Assembly: GCF_900116685.1 (NCBI RefSeq) | Contig: NZ_FPBL01000006.1 | Location: forward strand, 1 to 64,000 | Source of the DNA: Nitrosomonas eutropha | Lineage (GTDB): Bacteria; Pseudomonadota; Gammaproteobacteria; Burkholderiales; Nitrosomonadaceae | Length of the DNA stretch: 64,000 nucleotides | Reading direction: 5' to 3' | Shown here: positions 26,627 through 34,999 of the stretch, piece after piece | Position numbering within the stretch: position 1 is the stretch's first letter | Layout: every line of letters starts with the position of its first letter | Notes under the pieces: generated by a model | What the model was told of the DNA's origin: nothing | The model's input: only the letters and a program-made list of their open reading frames with translations | The model's database searches: none | Translations under genes and position numbers: made by a program

Positions 26627-27019
26627 TTACTCCACTGCGGCAATACTTTTTTGTTGAACTCTGCGTGCAGGTAATTTCTCCCTGATTCTTGCAGCTTTAC
26701 CGGTTCTATCTCTCAGGTAATAGAGTTTTGCTCGACGTACTGCGCCACGTCGTTTGACCTCCATGCTTGCAATAAGAGGGGAGTAAGTCTGGAATGTGCG
26801 CTCTACTGCTTCCCCACTGGATATTTTTCTCACAATAAATGAAGAATTGAGCCCACGGTTGCGTTTGGCGATAACAACCCCTTCAAAGGCCTGGGTGCGT
26901 TTACGATCACCTTCTACGACATTTACGTTGACCACGAGTGTATCGCCCGGCGAAAAATCGGGAATTATTTTCCCCAGCCTTTCTATTTCTTCACGTTCCA
27001 GTTGTTCAATCAAGTTCAT
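26627..27019 (-). CDS. rplS: 50S ribosomal protein L19
   Basis: 130-aa ribosomal protein at the 30S-50S interface. The N-terminal L-I-E-Q-L-E-R-E segment, F-S-P-G-D-T-L-V-V, the R-x-Q-A-F-E-G-V-V-I motif and the [14 protein letters not shown] tail are standard L19. Length is slightly above the common 115-120 because of a short basic C-terminal extension. Last gene of the rpsP-rimM-trmD-rplS operon, one base after trmD, so almost certainly coupled. Confidence 0.97.
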   Translation of the reverse strand: MNLIEQLEREEIERLGKIIPDFSPGDTLVVNVNVVEGDRKRTQAFEGVVIAKRNRGLNSSFIVRKISSGEAVERTFQTYSPLIASMEVKRRGAVRRAKLYYLRDRTGKAARIREKLPARRVQQKSIAAVE

Positions 27020-27020
27020 T

Positions 27021-27833
27021 TCATTGCTCCTGTTCTTTTATTGTATCTGTCGCCTGGTTGGTAATCGTCAAACATTGTAATTGCTTAAACTCCTCCAGTA
27101 ATTTCTTTTCCTTGCCAGGGAGGCCTTCTGGATATTTTTTTACTAACAAATCAGGTCTTTTTAGCCAAGTTCTACCAATTGACTGTTGCAGGCGCCAACA
27201 CTCTATTTTTGCATGGTCACCGGACAGCAGCACTTCTGGTACTAGTTTTTCTTTATAGATATCAGGTCGAGTATAGTGCGGATATTCCAGCAGATGATCA
27301 ACGTGAGAATCCTGGCTGGCTGATTGCGTATCACCCAATGCGCCAGGTAGTTGCCTGATCACTGCATCAATTAAGACCATGGCCGCCAGTTCTCCACCAG
27401 ATATTACATAATCTCCGATTGAAACTTCTTCATCTACCTGATCTTCTATTAATCTTTCATCAATTCCTTCGTAACGACCACAGAGCAATATGACTCCAGT
27501 TCGTTTGGAAATCTTCAGAATTTTTTCATGATCCAATCGCTTGCCCTGAGGGGAAAGATAAATGACACTGGTTCTGCTAGTTCCATTCCTGGTCTGCCGA
27601 ATTTTTGCATCTGTGATGGCCCGATCCAGCGGTTCAGCCATCATGACCATGCCAGGGCCTCCACCATAAGGTGCATCATCTACCGTCCGGTAACGGTTTG
27701 TGGCGTAGTCGCGCGGGTTCCAGGTGTGCAGATGATATAAATTATTTTTTTTTGCTCTGCCTGTTACTCCGTATTGTGTGACAGCATCAAACATGTCGGG
27801 CAACAATGTAATGACGTCAAATTCAAACGGCAT
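27021..27833 (-). CDS. trmD: tRNA (guanine-N1)-methyltransferase
   Basis: 270-aa SPOUT-family enzyme that methylates G37 of tRNAs next to the anticodon to prevent frameshifting. Visible motifs: [11 protein letters not shown] at the start, [13 protein letters not shown] (about 50-62), [12 protein letters not shown], and [11 protein letters not shown] of the trefoil knot that binds SAM. Length is normal with a slightly extended C-terminus. Third gene of the operon, 10 bases after rimM. Confidence 0.97.
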   Translation of the reverse strand: MPFEFDVITLLPDMFDAVTQYGVTGRAKKNNLYHLHTWNPRDYATNRYRTVDDAPYGGGPGMVMMAEPLDRAITDAKIRQTRNGTSRTSVIYLSPQGKRLDHEKILKISKRTGVILLCGRYEGIDERLIEDQVDEEVSIGDYVISGGELAAMVLIDAVIRQLPGALGDTQSASQDSHVDHLLEYPHYTRPDIYKEKLVPEVLLSGDHAKIECWRLQQSIGRTWLKRPDLLVKKYPEGLPGKEKKLLEEFKQLQCLTITNQATDTIKEQEQ

Positions 27834-27843
27834 AATACAATGC

Positions 27844-28416
27844 TCAGTAATCCAGTTCCCAATCCACCATGATTTGTCGTGATCCCAGATCTACTTGCCT
27901 GACGGCCTGATCTACAAAAGGAATCAATTCTTCTTTGCCGCCAGGGAGCTGAATGCGCAATACATCATTTGCTCCTGTTTCAAATAAGCCGGCTACAGTT
28001 CCGATAAATTCGCCTTGCGTGTTAACAACATTGATCCCAATCAAATCTGACCAGTAGTAGCCCTCTTTTCCATCTTCCGATAGTTGAGGGAGTTGACTGC
28101 GTGGTACGGCAATTAGTAACCCCTTCAGCTCAGAGGCATTCGTTCGGTCGCTATATTCTTCCAACGTAATAATCAGCAAGCTATCGTGAACAGAGAAAGA
28201 GGTCGGATGTACTATTTTCCAGCTTTTTTCATCATTGCTGAGCCACCATGTAGGATATTCCATCAATCCATCAACATACTCGGTGAAAGGAGTAACCTTG
28301 ATCTGGCCTCTAATCCCGTGTGGAGCAATAACCCGACCCAACACAACCATTGGCTCCTCGCTTATGAGAAGCCCGACTTCACTCTGCTGATTAGGCAGGT
28401 TTTTGTTGTCTGCCAA
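27844..28416 (-). CDS. rimM: Ribosome maturation factor RimM
   Basis: Up to 190 aa. It assists assembly of the 30S head by binding S19. [13 protein letters not shown] opens the RimM N-terminal domain, and the PRC-barrel part has Y-Y-W-S-D-L-I-G and E-L-I-P-F-V at the end. Start is uncertain: a TTG at 28416 overlaps rpsP by 26 bp, whereas an ATG at 28350 sits just before the conserved domain with GAGGAG only three bases upstream. Most family members have some residues before V-L-G, so I keep the longer form. Confidence 0.92.
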   Translation of the reverse strand: MADNKNLPNQQSEVGLLISEEPMVVLGRVIAPHGIRGQIKVTPFTEYVDGLMEYPTWWLSNDEKSWKIVHPTSFSVHDSLLIITLEEYSDRTNASELKGLLIAVPRSQLPQLSEDGKEGYYWSDLIGINVVNTQGEFIGTVAGLFETGANDVLRIQLPGGKEELIPFVDQAVRQVDLGSRQIMVDWELDY

Positions 28417-28648
28417 ACTGTTTAACGAGCCTGGAGACGGTACTGGATAGCTGTGCTCCTTGAGATTGCCAATGGTTCAGGCGATCCATCTGAATACGCA
28501 AACTTTCCTCACCACCCGTAGCCCGAGGGTTGTAGAATCCCACACGTTCTATAAATTTTCCGTCCCGATGGCGACGGGAATCGGCCACTACCATATTGTA
28601 AAAAGGACGCTTCTTAGCACCACCTCGTGCCAGTCTTACTACTACCAT
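28391..28648 (-). CDS. rpsP: 30S ribosomal protein S16
   Basis: 85-aa ribosomal protein needed for 30S assembly. [17 protein letters not shown] at the N-terminus, V-A-D-S-R-R-x-R-D-G and I-E-R-V-G-F-Y-N-P are diagnostic, and the length is typical. AGGGG lies before the ATG. First gene of the operon, with a candidate promoter at 28693-28722. Confidence 0.97.
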   Translation of the reverse strand: MVVVRLARGGAKKRPFYNMVVADSRRHRDGKFIERVGFYNPRATGGEESLRIQMDRLNHWQSQGAQLSSTVSRLVKQFGRQQKPA

Positions 28649-28692
28649 GTTGCCCCTTGTATAAAGTGGTTATTTGTTAACTAAAACCCGTA

Positions 28693-28722
28693 ATTCTATG
28701 GCAATTTTCATATACTTAGCAA
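28693..28722 (-). promoter_or_regulatory. Candidate sigma-70 promoter of the rpsP operon
   Basis: On the minus strand TTGCTA (28722-28717) and TAGAAT (28698-28693) are separated by 18 bases, about 45 bases before the rpsP start. The match is 4/6 at -35 and 5/6 at -10. Position fits a ribosomal-protein operon promoter. Inferred from sequence only. Confidence 0.48.
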
Positions 28723-28872
28723 GTAATAAATTAAGTTGCCACCCGCTGACTGTGTATATGAAGGGGATCATGGCCGGGTTAAGGTAATCGGTGATATTAA
28801 TTTAATTATTCAAGTAAAAGTGTATCGTGAGCAATACAATGATTTGATTCTAATGAAATAGCTGTAAAAACC

Positions 28873-30153
28873 ATGAAAAATTCAGATCAGAGTTATTACT
28901 TGATTAAGGAGCTGCTTGCAGAGGCCGATCGTTGTGTGGCATGCGGATTGTGTTTGCCGCATTGTCCTACTTATCACCTGACGCATTCCGAAGCGGATTC
29001 TCCGCGAGGACGTATTGCACTGATGAGCGGGGTTGCTAATAAGCACATTCCATTGAATGAGAGATTTGTTCAGCATATGGATCGCTGTCTTACTTGTCGT
29101 GCCTGCGAGAGAGTGTGTCCAAGTAACGTCGCTTATGGCCGCTTGATTGATAATGCGCGTGTCATGATTCACGAGAACTCATCCTTTATTCAAAAAGAAA
29201 ATCAAAGTGGAAAGAGTTGGCTGAGGGATTTGCTGGAACAAGAGCTGGTTGTGAAATCTGCTCGATTTGACATGTTGCGGCCAGCATTGCGTCTGTTGGT
29301 CGGGAGTGGTTTGCTGTCGTTGTTGTTACGATTGAATGTGCTGAAAAGAAGTGCCTTGACTCAGTCTCTGCTATTTCTGACAACACGTAATCTGCCGGGA
29401 CAAATATGGCGTGACTCGTACCCAGCCAAGGGTTCTCTGCGCGGCGAGGTGGCGTTGTTTCTGGGTTGTATTGCAAGGCTGATTGATACCGAAACACTGC
29501 TTTCAACCATATCCATATTGAACCAGCTGGGCTATACAGTGCATGTGCCAAATGCGCAAACGTGTTGTGGAGCGCTTTATCAACATAGTGGCCAGGTTGA
29601 TGCGGCAATGTCGCTGGCCCAACAAAATATTCGTGCTTTTGAGGGGATGAATATTCAGGCAGTCATTAGCACTGCTTCCGGTTGTAGTGTTCAATTGACA
29701 GAGTATTCGTCACAATTAGAAGATGCCGGGTTTTCTGTGCCGGTAATGGACATCAGTCAATTTCTCGATGCGTGGGAATGGGGTGAAATCAGTTTTGCGC
29801 CTTTGTCGCGAAAAATAGCGGTGCATGAACCTTGTACGTTACGCAATACACTGTGTGCTTCAGGCTGTCTGTATTCTGTGCTGCAACATATTCCGGGAAT
29901 TGAAATGGTGGAACTGCCTGGTAACGATCGGTGCTGTGGTGCGGCCGGTACCTATTTTCTTGATCAGCCCGAATTTGCAGAAGCTTTGCTTGCTGAAAAA
30001 TTACAAGCTTTTGAACAGACCGGGGCTGATTGCCTGGTGACGGCGAATATCGGTTGTGCCTTGCATATTGCCAACGGGCTGGCGAGAAAAGGAAGAAATA
30101 TAGAGGTTTTGCATCCGGTAACGTTGCTTGCACGGCAAATGCGTATAAAATGA
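28873..30153 (+). CDS. Glycolate-oxidase-type Fe-S subunit (GlcF-like)
   Basis: 426 aa. Two ferredoxin-type 4Fe-4S motifs near the N-terminus (CVACGLCLPHC about 21-31; CLTCRACERVCP about 73-84), then two CCG domains (T-C-C-G-A-L-Y and R-C-C-G-A-A-G-T-Y-F). This architecture is shared by GlcF, the iron-sulfur subunit of glycolate oxidase, and by lactate and heterodisulfide-type oxidoreductases. No GlcD/GlcE flavin subunit is adjacent, so the partner is encoded elsewhere or the electron donor differs. The start ATG at 28873 lacks a clear ribosome site. A MITE lies right after the stop. Confidence 0.87.
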   Translation: MKNSDQSYYLIKELLAEADRCVACGLCLPHCPTYHLTHSEADSPRGRIALMSGVANKHIPLNERFVQHMDRCLTCRACERVCPSNVAYGRLIDNARVMIHENSSFIQKENQSGKSWLRDLLEQELVVKSARFDMLRPALRLLVGSGLLSLLLRLNVLKRSALTQSLLFLTTRNLPGQIWRDSYPAKGSLRGEVALFLGCIARLIDTETLLSTISILNQLGYTVHVPNAQTCCGALYQHSGQVDAAMSLAQQNIRAFEGMNIQAVISTASGCSVQLTEYSSQLEDAGFSVPVMDISQFLDAWEWGEISFAPLSRKIAVHEPCTLRNTLCASGCLYSVLQHIPGIEMVELPGNDRCCGAAGTYFLDQPEFAEALLAEKLQAFEQTGADCLVTANIGCALHIANGLARKGRNIEVLHPVTLLARQMRIK

Positions 30154-30175
30154 AAAATAGATTGTTCTGGCGTAA

Positions 30176-30316
30176 GAATCTGTTCAATATCTCACTGAAG
30201 GGTGCATTGCGGTGTTGAAATTGAACTCAAAATGCTCACATACTTCAAGTATGCTCTGCTTTCTCGTTCAATTTTGCCTTGCACTGCATCCCTTGATCGA
30301 AACCTTAAACAGGTTC
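30176..30316. mobile_element. 141-bp fold-back MITE with IS5-like ends
   Basis: The left end GAATCTGTTCAAT and right end (reverse complement GAACCTGTTTAAG) match at 10 of 13 positions. Both flanks are TAA (30173-30175 and 30317-30319), a likely target duplication. Nearly the whole element is an imperfect hairpin centred on CATACTT-C-AAGTATG (30239-30253), with further paired stretches such as A-A-A-T-T-G-A-A-C. Its right end matches the IS end at window position 107 over GAACCTGTTTA. No protein is encoded. It sits between the glcF-like gene and coq7, ending 36 bases before the coq7 ATG. Confidence 0.78.
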
Positions 30317-30351
30317 TAAGACGGGCAAAAGAGATTAATGGAGGAATTTTT

Positions 30352-30978
30352 ATGTTGAATGTTGATAAATTGATTATCGGTTTTGATAACGCTCTGCGTA
30401 CATTGCTGGCTCCTGCGGCTACTTTGCGTCCAATTCCGGGGAAGGATCTGCCTGAGAATGGACTGAGTGAGATTGAAAAACGTGAATCTGCAGCACTGAT
30501 GCGTATTAATCACGTAGGTGAGGTCTGTGCCCAGGCGCTTTATCAGGGACAGGCACTGACGGCACGCAATGAACAGGTGCGTCAAGCACTGGATCAGGCT
30601 GCACGTGAGGAAACGGAACATCTTGCCTGGACAGAGCGCCGAATTGCAGAGCTGGGTGGGCATAAAAGTTTTCTGAATCCGTTGTGGTACGGAGGATCCT
30701 TTGCGCTGGGGTTAGTGGCAGGTGCGCTTGGAGATAAATGGAATCTTGGTTTTCTGGCTGAGACAGAACGTCAGGTTGAAGCGCATCTGGCAGATCATTT
30801 GCAGCGATTGCCTCATCAGGATGTTCGCAGCCGGGCCATCGTGTCGCAGATGAAAGTCGATGAAGCGTGCCATGCTACCATGGCGGTTTCGTATGGAGGC
30901 GGCCCATTGCCTGTGCCGATTAAAGCTGTCATGAAATTCAGCTCTGGAATCATGACACGTACTGCGTACTGGGTATAA
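30352..30978 (+). CDS. coq7: Ubiquinone biosynthesis hydroxylase Coq7
   Basis: 208 aa. Di-iron monooxygenase that hydroxylates 2-polyprenyl-3-methyl-6-methoxy-1,4-benzoquinol in ubiquinone synthesis. Iron ligands can be seen in [16 protein letters not shown], the E-R-Q-V-E-A-H-L segment and D-E-A-C-H-A (second ExxH). Length matches the bacterial Coq7 group found in organisms that lack UbiF. Start: ATG at 30352 after GGAGGAA. The open frame upstream to 30202 only translates the MITE. The MITE now forms most of the region upstream of this gene. Confidence 0.94.
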   Translation: MLNVDKLIIGFDNALRTLLAPAATLRPIPGKDLPENGLSEIEKRESAALMRINHVGEVCAQALYQGQALTARNEQVRQALDQAAREETEHLAWTERRIAELGGHKSFLNPLWYGGSFALGLVAGALGDKWNLGFLAETERQVEAHLADHLQRLPHQDVRSRAIVSQMKVDEACHATMAVSYGGGPLPVPIKAVMKFSSGIMTRTAYWV

Positions 30979-31005
30979 GTACGGTAAATTTTTATAGATA
31001 TCGCA

Positions 31006-31566
31006 ATGCAAGCCATCAACCTGACCGATCATTTTCTGATTGCTATGCCGAGATTGGAGGACTCGTTCTTTGCCAAAACGTTAACCTATATTTGTGAGCA
31101 TAACGAACAAGGTGCTTTGGGCCTGGTTGTGAATCGACCGACTGATTTATCGGTAGAAAAACTGCTGACGCAATTAGGTATGTCCCCTCAGGATCCCGCT
31201 CTTTCCAATCTGTCGGTATTGTTGGGTGGTCCGGTGCAAGTCGATAACGGATTTGTATTGCATGAGCCGGTTGGGGCGTGGAGATTTACGTTGTCTTCTA
31301 ATGTGACGACTGGTCTAACCGCTTCTATTGATATTTTGCAAGCAGTTGCTGATTGTCAGGGGCCAAAGAAAATCCTGGTTGCGCTCGGTTATTCAGGCTG
31401 GGCGGCTGGGCAACTCGAACAGGAGTTGGCGCAGAATGCCTGGCTGACTGTACCCGCTCAATCCCGAATATTGTTTGAACTCTCTTTTGAAGAGCGACTA
31501 CCCGCTGCCATGAAATTACTGGGGATTGATTTTTTTAATTTATCCAATGAAATTGGTCATGCCTGA
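31006..31566 (+). CDS. UPF0301/AlgH family protein (YqgE)
   Basis: 186 aa. [10 protein letters not shown] near the start, [26 protein letters not shown] and [13 protein letters not shown]-x-E are the signature stretches of the AlgH/YqgE family. The family is almost always next to ruvX as here, and was linked to alginate regulation in Pseudomonas, but its biochemical function is unknown. It overlaps ruvX by 8 bp. Confidence 0.93.
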   Translation: MQAINLTDHFLIAMPRLEDSFFAKTLTYICEHNEQGALGLVVNRPTDLSVEKLLTQLGMSPQDPALSNLSVLLGGPVQVDNGFVLHEPVGAWRFTLSSNVTTGLTASIDILQAVADCQGPKKILVALGYSGWAAGQLEQELAQNAWLTVPAQSRILFELSFEERLPAAMKLLGIDFFNLSNEIGHA

Positions 31567-32032
31567 TTCGGCCGAAGAAACTATAGCTGACGTGGCAAGT
31601 GTTATTTTATCTGGTACTGTGCTTGCTTTCGATTTTGGTGTGCGGCGTATAGGGGTGGCTATTGGCGAATATGAATTGCGATTGGCCCATCCTCTGACGA
31701 CGATTGACCAGGTGATGACTAAACCTCGTTTTGAAAAGATTGCTGAATTAATCGAGGCATGGCAGCCGGTTTTGCTGGTGGTGGGGTTATCGGTTCATGC
31801 TGATGGTGCTGAACATGAGATAACCCGATTATGCCAACGTTTTGCGAGGCGGCTGGAAGGGAGATTTGGAATTCCGGTGGCGATGGAAGATGAGCGTTAT
31901 ACGACAGCGATTGCCCGTTTGACGTTGGAAGAAGTAGGCATTACAGGCAAAAAACAGCGGCCAATGCTTGATCAGATTGCAGCACAACATATCCTTCAAA
32001 CTTTCTTTGATTCATCTCATGCAGCTTCCTGA
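31559..32032 (+). CDS. ruvX: Putative pre-16S rRNA nuclease RuvX/YqgF
   Basis: 157 aa with an RNase H-like fold. [14 protein letters not shown] (first catalytic Asp), V-V-G-L-S at the second strand, E-D-E-R-Y-T-T and the final [10 protein letters not shown] form the family pattern. It is thought to process the 5' end of 16S rRNA. A short extra N-terminus (about 25 residues) precedes the domain. ATG at 31559 overlaps the algH stop, and the gene's end overlaps pyrR by 14 bp, so the three are coupled. Confidence 0.93.
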   Translation: MPDSAEETIADVASVILSGTVLAFDFGVRRIGVAIGEYELRLAHPLTTIDQVMTKPRFEKIAELIEAWQPVLLVVGLSVHADGAEHEITRLCQRFARRLEGRFGIPVAMEDERYTTAIARLTLEEVGITGKKQRPMLDQIAAQHILQTFFDSSHAAS

Positions 32033-32522
32033 TGCCGAGCAGCTACTGACACTGCTTATCGAAAAAATCCGATTGGATGTCACCGACAATACGACTATTG
32101 TGGGTATTCATACCGGAGGGGCTTGGCTGGCCAGGCGTATTCATCAGACATTAAAGATCGCGCAGCCGGTGGGGGTGCTGGATATTTCTTTTTACCGTGA
32201 TGATTACAGTAAAATTGGCCTGCATCCACAGGTCAGACCCTCCCAACTCCCTTTTGAAGCTGAAAATAGCCATATCATTCTAGTAGATGATGTGCTCTAT
32301 ACAGGTAGAACTATCCGTGCTGCGATAAATGAATTGTTTGATTATGGCCGTCCATCCAGTATCCATCTAGCTGTTCTGGTGGATCGTGGCGGACGGGAGT
32401 TGCCGATTGCTGCGCGGTATACGGGAGCCGTACTGGCCTTGCCGGAAAGTAGCATGCTTGAACTGAGGCAGGCAGATGATGGAAAACTGAGCCTGGATTT
32501 GCGTAGCATAGCAAGTGAGTAA
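32019..32522 (+). CDS. pyrR: PyrR-type bifunctional regulator/uracil phosphoribosyltransferase
   Basis: 167 aa. The PRPP-binding motif ILVDDVLYTGRTIRAA (about 87-102) and G-I-H-T-G-G-A-W-L-A-R-R match PyrR. Known PyrR proteins have uracil phosphoribosyltransferase activity, and in Gram-positives they attenuate pyr mRNA. Its position immediately before pyrB is typical. In proteobacteria the regulatory role is unclear. I did not recognise an attenuator in the 184-bp gap before pyrB. The ATG at 32019 lies inside the end of ruvX. Confidence 0.9.
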   Translation: MQLPDAEQLLTLLIEKIRLDVTDNTTIVGIHTGGAWLARRIHQTLKIAQPVGVLDISFYRDDYSKIGLHPQVRPSQLPFEAENSHIILVDDVLYTGRTIRAAINELFDYGRPSSIHLAVLVDRGGRELPIAARYTGAVLALPESSMLELRQADDGKLSLDLRSIASE

Positions 32523-32706
32523 TGTATGTTCTGAGAGTTCACCTGATTACCTTCCTTGTATTTTCATCAACATTGCTGGTCTGCTTTGAATTGCGGATTA
32601 TGCTGTAGTTATCCAGATGGCCCAGACTGTTTTGTGCGAACGGATTTTATTTGTTGATATTTGAAACAGATATGTATTGTTGTAATTCTTTCAGGATTCC
32701 TGCGTA

Positions 32707-33657
32707 ATGAGTATACATCCGCAGTTGAATAAAAATGGGGAGCTGCAGCATCTGCTTACAACAGAGGGGTTGCCTGTTGCGATTTTGCGCCATATCCTTG
32801 ATACAGCGGAATCATTCATCGGTGTGACAGAGCGGGATGTCAAGAAAATTCCCCTGCTGCGAGGTAAATCGGTATTCAACCTGTTTTTTGAGCCAAGTAC
32901 CCGCACTCGCACAACTTTCGAAATTGCGGCAAAACGCCTTTCAGCAGATGTAATCAATCTTAATATGGCAGTTTCATCCCAGACCAAAGGGGAAACTTTA
33001 CTGGATACGGTGGATAACCTGTCTGCCATGCATGCGGATATGTTTGTGGTGCGCCACAACCAGAGTGGTGCAGCGCATTTGATCGCTCGTCATGTCGGTC
33101 CGGAAATTCATGTTATCAATGCCGGTGACGGATGGCATGCGCACCCTACGCAGGCATTGCTTGATATGTTTACAATCCGTCGTTACAAACAGGATTTTCA
33201 TACACTGCGTGTGGCAATTATTGGAGATATTCTGCATTCCCGGGTGGCGCGTTCTCAGATTCACGCACTAACAACACTGGGAGTACCGGAAATCCGTGTG
33301 ATTGCACCCAAGACTTTGTTGCCGGCCCGGGTTGAGCGGCTTGGTGTACATGTTTACCACAACATGACACAAGGCTTGAAAGATGTGGATGTGCTGATGA
33401 TACTGCGATTGCAGCATGAACGTATGGAATCGGCGCATTTGCCCAGTACCGAAGAATATTTCAAGTATTACGGACTAACACCGGGAAAACTTTTGTTAGC
33501 CAGATCTGATGCAATTGTGATGCACCCTGGCCCGATGAATCGTGGGGTGGAAATTGATTCGGAGGTGGCTGACGGCTCCCAGTCGGTCATTTTACCCCAG
33601 GTGGGTTTTGGTATTGCTGTCCGCATGGCGGTCATGTCGATTCTCGCCGGAAATTAA
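32707..33657 (+). CDS. pyrB: Aspartate carbamoyltransferase catalytic subunit
   Basis: 316 aa. Transfers the carbamoyl group from carbamoyl phosphate to aspartate, the committed step of pyrimidine synthesis. The carbamoyl-phosphate loop [11 protein letters not shown] (about 62-72), H-P-T-Q-A-L-L-D (about 141-148), and H-P-G-P-M-N-R-G near the C-terminus are intact. It has no fused regulatory chain, and pyrI is absent. The next gene encodes an inactive-looking dihydroorotase, the arrangement of class A ATCase complexes as in Pseudomonas. Confidence 0.96.
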   Translation: MSIHPQLNKNGELQHLLTTEGLPVAILRHILDTAESFIGVTERDVKKIPLLRGKSVFNLFFEPSTRTRTTFEIAAKRLSADVINLNMAVSSQTKGETLLDTVDNLSAMHADMFVVRHNQSGAAHLIARHVGPEIHVINAGDGWHAHPTQALLDMFTIRRYKQDFHTLRVAIIGDILHSRVARSQIHALTTLGVPEIRVIAPKTLLPARVERLGVHVYHNMTQGLKDVDVLMILRLQHERMESAHLPSTEEYFKYYGLTPGKLLLARSDAIVMHPGPMNRGVEIDSEVADGSQSVILPQVGFGIAVRMAVMSILAGN

Positions 33658-33671
33658 CGCTCGTATCCTCT

Positions 33672-34946
33672 ATGCATATTTGTATCCGAAATGGCCGTCT
33701 GATTGACCCTGACAGCGGGATGGATCGTATTGGCGATCTGTATCTGGCTGAAGGCAGGATTGTGTCAATTGATTCTCGGCCTGAACACTTTCATGATGAT
33801 CGAAAGATTGACGCAAGCGGATTGGTTGTATGCCCCGGTCTGGTTGATTTATCAGCACGCTTGCGCGAGCCTGGGCTTGAGTATATGGCCACTCTGGAGT
33901 CGGAGTTGGAAGCGGCAGTAGCAGGAGGAGTAACTAGCCTCGCATGCCCCCCAGATACAGATCCACCACTGGATGAACCGGGTCTGGTGGAGATGCTGAA
34001 GCATCGTGCGCGCAATCTTGATCGGGCACGAGTCTACCCGGTAGGAGCGCTGACTCAAGGGCTTAAAGGTGAACGATTAACGGAAATGGTTGAGTTGCAT
34101 GATGCCGGGTGTGTTGCTTTCAGCCAGGCAGATGCACCGATTGCCAACCTGCATGTATTGATGCGAGCCATGCAGTACGCTGCTACTTTCGGTTTCAAGG
34201 TCTGGCTGCGTCCTCAGGATATGTATCTGGCCAATCATGGTGTTGCCCATGATGGGGAGGTTGCCACTCGTTTAGGATTGCCGGCAATACCTGTGTGTGC
34301 GGAGACAATTGCGCTCACGGATATTTTATCCCTGATGAAAGAAACCGGTGCCAGTGCACATTTATGCCGTATTTCCAGTGCCGAAGGCGTAGCACTGGTA
34401 CGTACAGCTAAGCAGCAAGGTCTGCCGCTAACCTGTGATGTTTCCATCCATCATGTGCATCTGGTTGATATGGATATTGGCTTTTTTGATGCGAACTGTC
34501 ATCTCATGCCGCCGCTCAGAGGCCTGGCAGATAGGGATGCATTACGCGCAGGGCTGATGGATGGGGCGATTGATGCGATCTGCTCGGATCATGCGCCCGT
34601 GGATGATGATGCCAAGTTGCTGCCCTTTGCCCAGGCCGAAACTGGCGCAACCGGACTGGAGTTATTGCTGCCGCTTACGCTGAAATGGGCAATGGAAAAC
34701 AGATTGTCGTTACCGGAAGCGCTGGCAAGAATTACGTCGTATCCGGCTCGTATACTGGGAATTGATGCCGGGCAATTGGTGGCTGGTGCTCCAGCCGATT
34801 TGTGTATTTTTGATCCTGATGCGTACTGGGTTGTCAGTAATGCTGAGTTGAAAAGTCAAGGTAAGAATACGCCTTTTCTCGGGATGGAGTTATGTGGCCG
34901 CACTCGGTTTACGTTGATTGGCGGGCATGTTGTGTATGGCTGGTAG
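33672..34946 (+). CDS. pyrX: Dihydroorotase homologue lacking the metal-binding HxH (PyrC'/PyrX-type)
   Basis: 424 aa of the amidohydrolase fold of type I dihydroorotases. Where active enzymes have G-L-I-D-x-H-x-H-L-R-E-P-G, this protein has G-L-V-D-L-S-A-R-L-R-E-P-G: both histidines are replaced (Ser61, Arg63). S-D-H-A-P-V is kept, but other metal ligands are altered. Known: in Pseudomonas a similar pseudo-dihydroorotase encoded just after pyrB is needed to hold ATCase in its active dodecamer. The same role is likely here, 14 bases after pyrB. An active pyrC must then exist elsewhere in the genome. Confidence 0.9.
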   Translation: MHICIRNGRLIDPDSGMDRIGDLYLAEGRIVSIDSRPEHFHDDRKIDASGLVVCPGLVDLSARLREPGLEYMATLESELEAAVAGGVTSLACPPDTDPPLDEPGLVEMLKHRARNLDRARVYPVGALTQGLKGERLTEMVELHDAGCVAFSQADAPIANLHVLMRAMQYAATFGFKVWLRPQDMYLANHGVAHDGEVATRLGLPAIPVCAETIALTDILSLMKETGASAHLCRISSAEGVALVRTAKQQGLPLTCDVSIHHVHLVDMDIGFFDANCHLMPPLRGLADRDALRAGLMDGAIDAICSDHAPVDDDAKLLPFAQAETGATGLELLLPLTLKWAMENRLSLPEALARITSYPARILGIDAGQLVAGAPADLCIFDPDAYWVVSNAELKSQGKNTPFLGMELCGRTRFTLIGGHVVYGW

Positions 34947-34999
34947 CACTTATCCTGAGACTATAGATTAATAATAAATCCTTGGAATATATAACTGAT

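Noticed and set aside
30202-30351. N-terminal 50-residue extension of Coq7
   Set aside because: It is only translation through the MITE. A clear GGAGGAA and ATG at 30352 match the family start.
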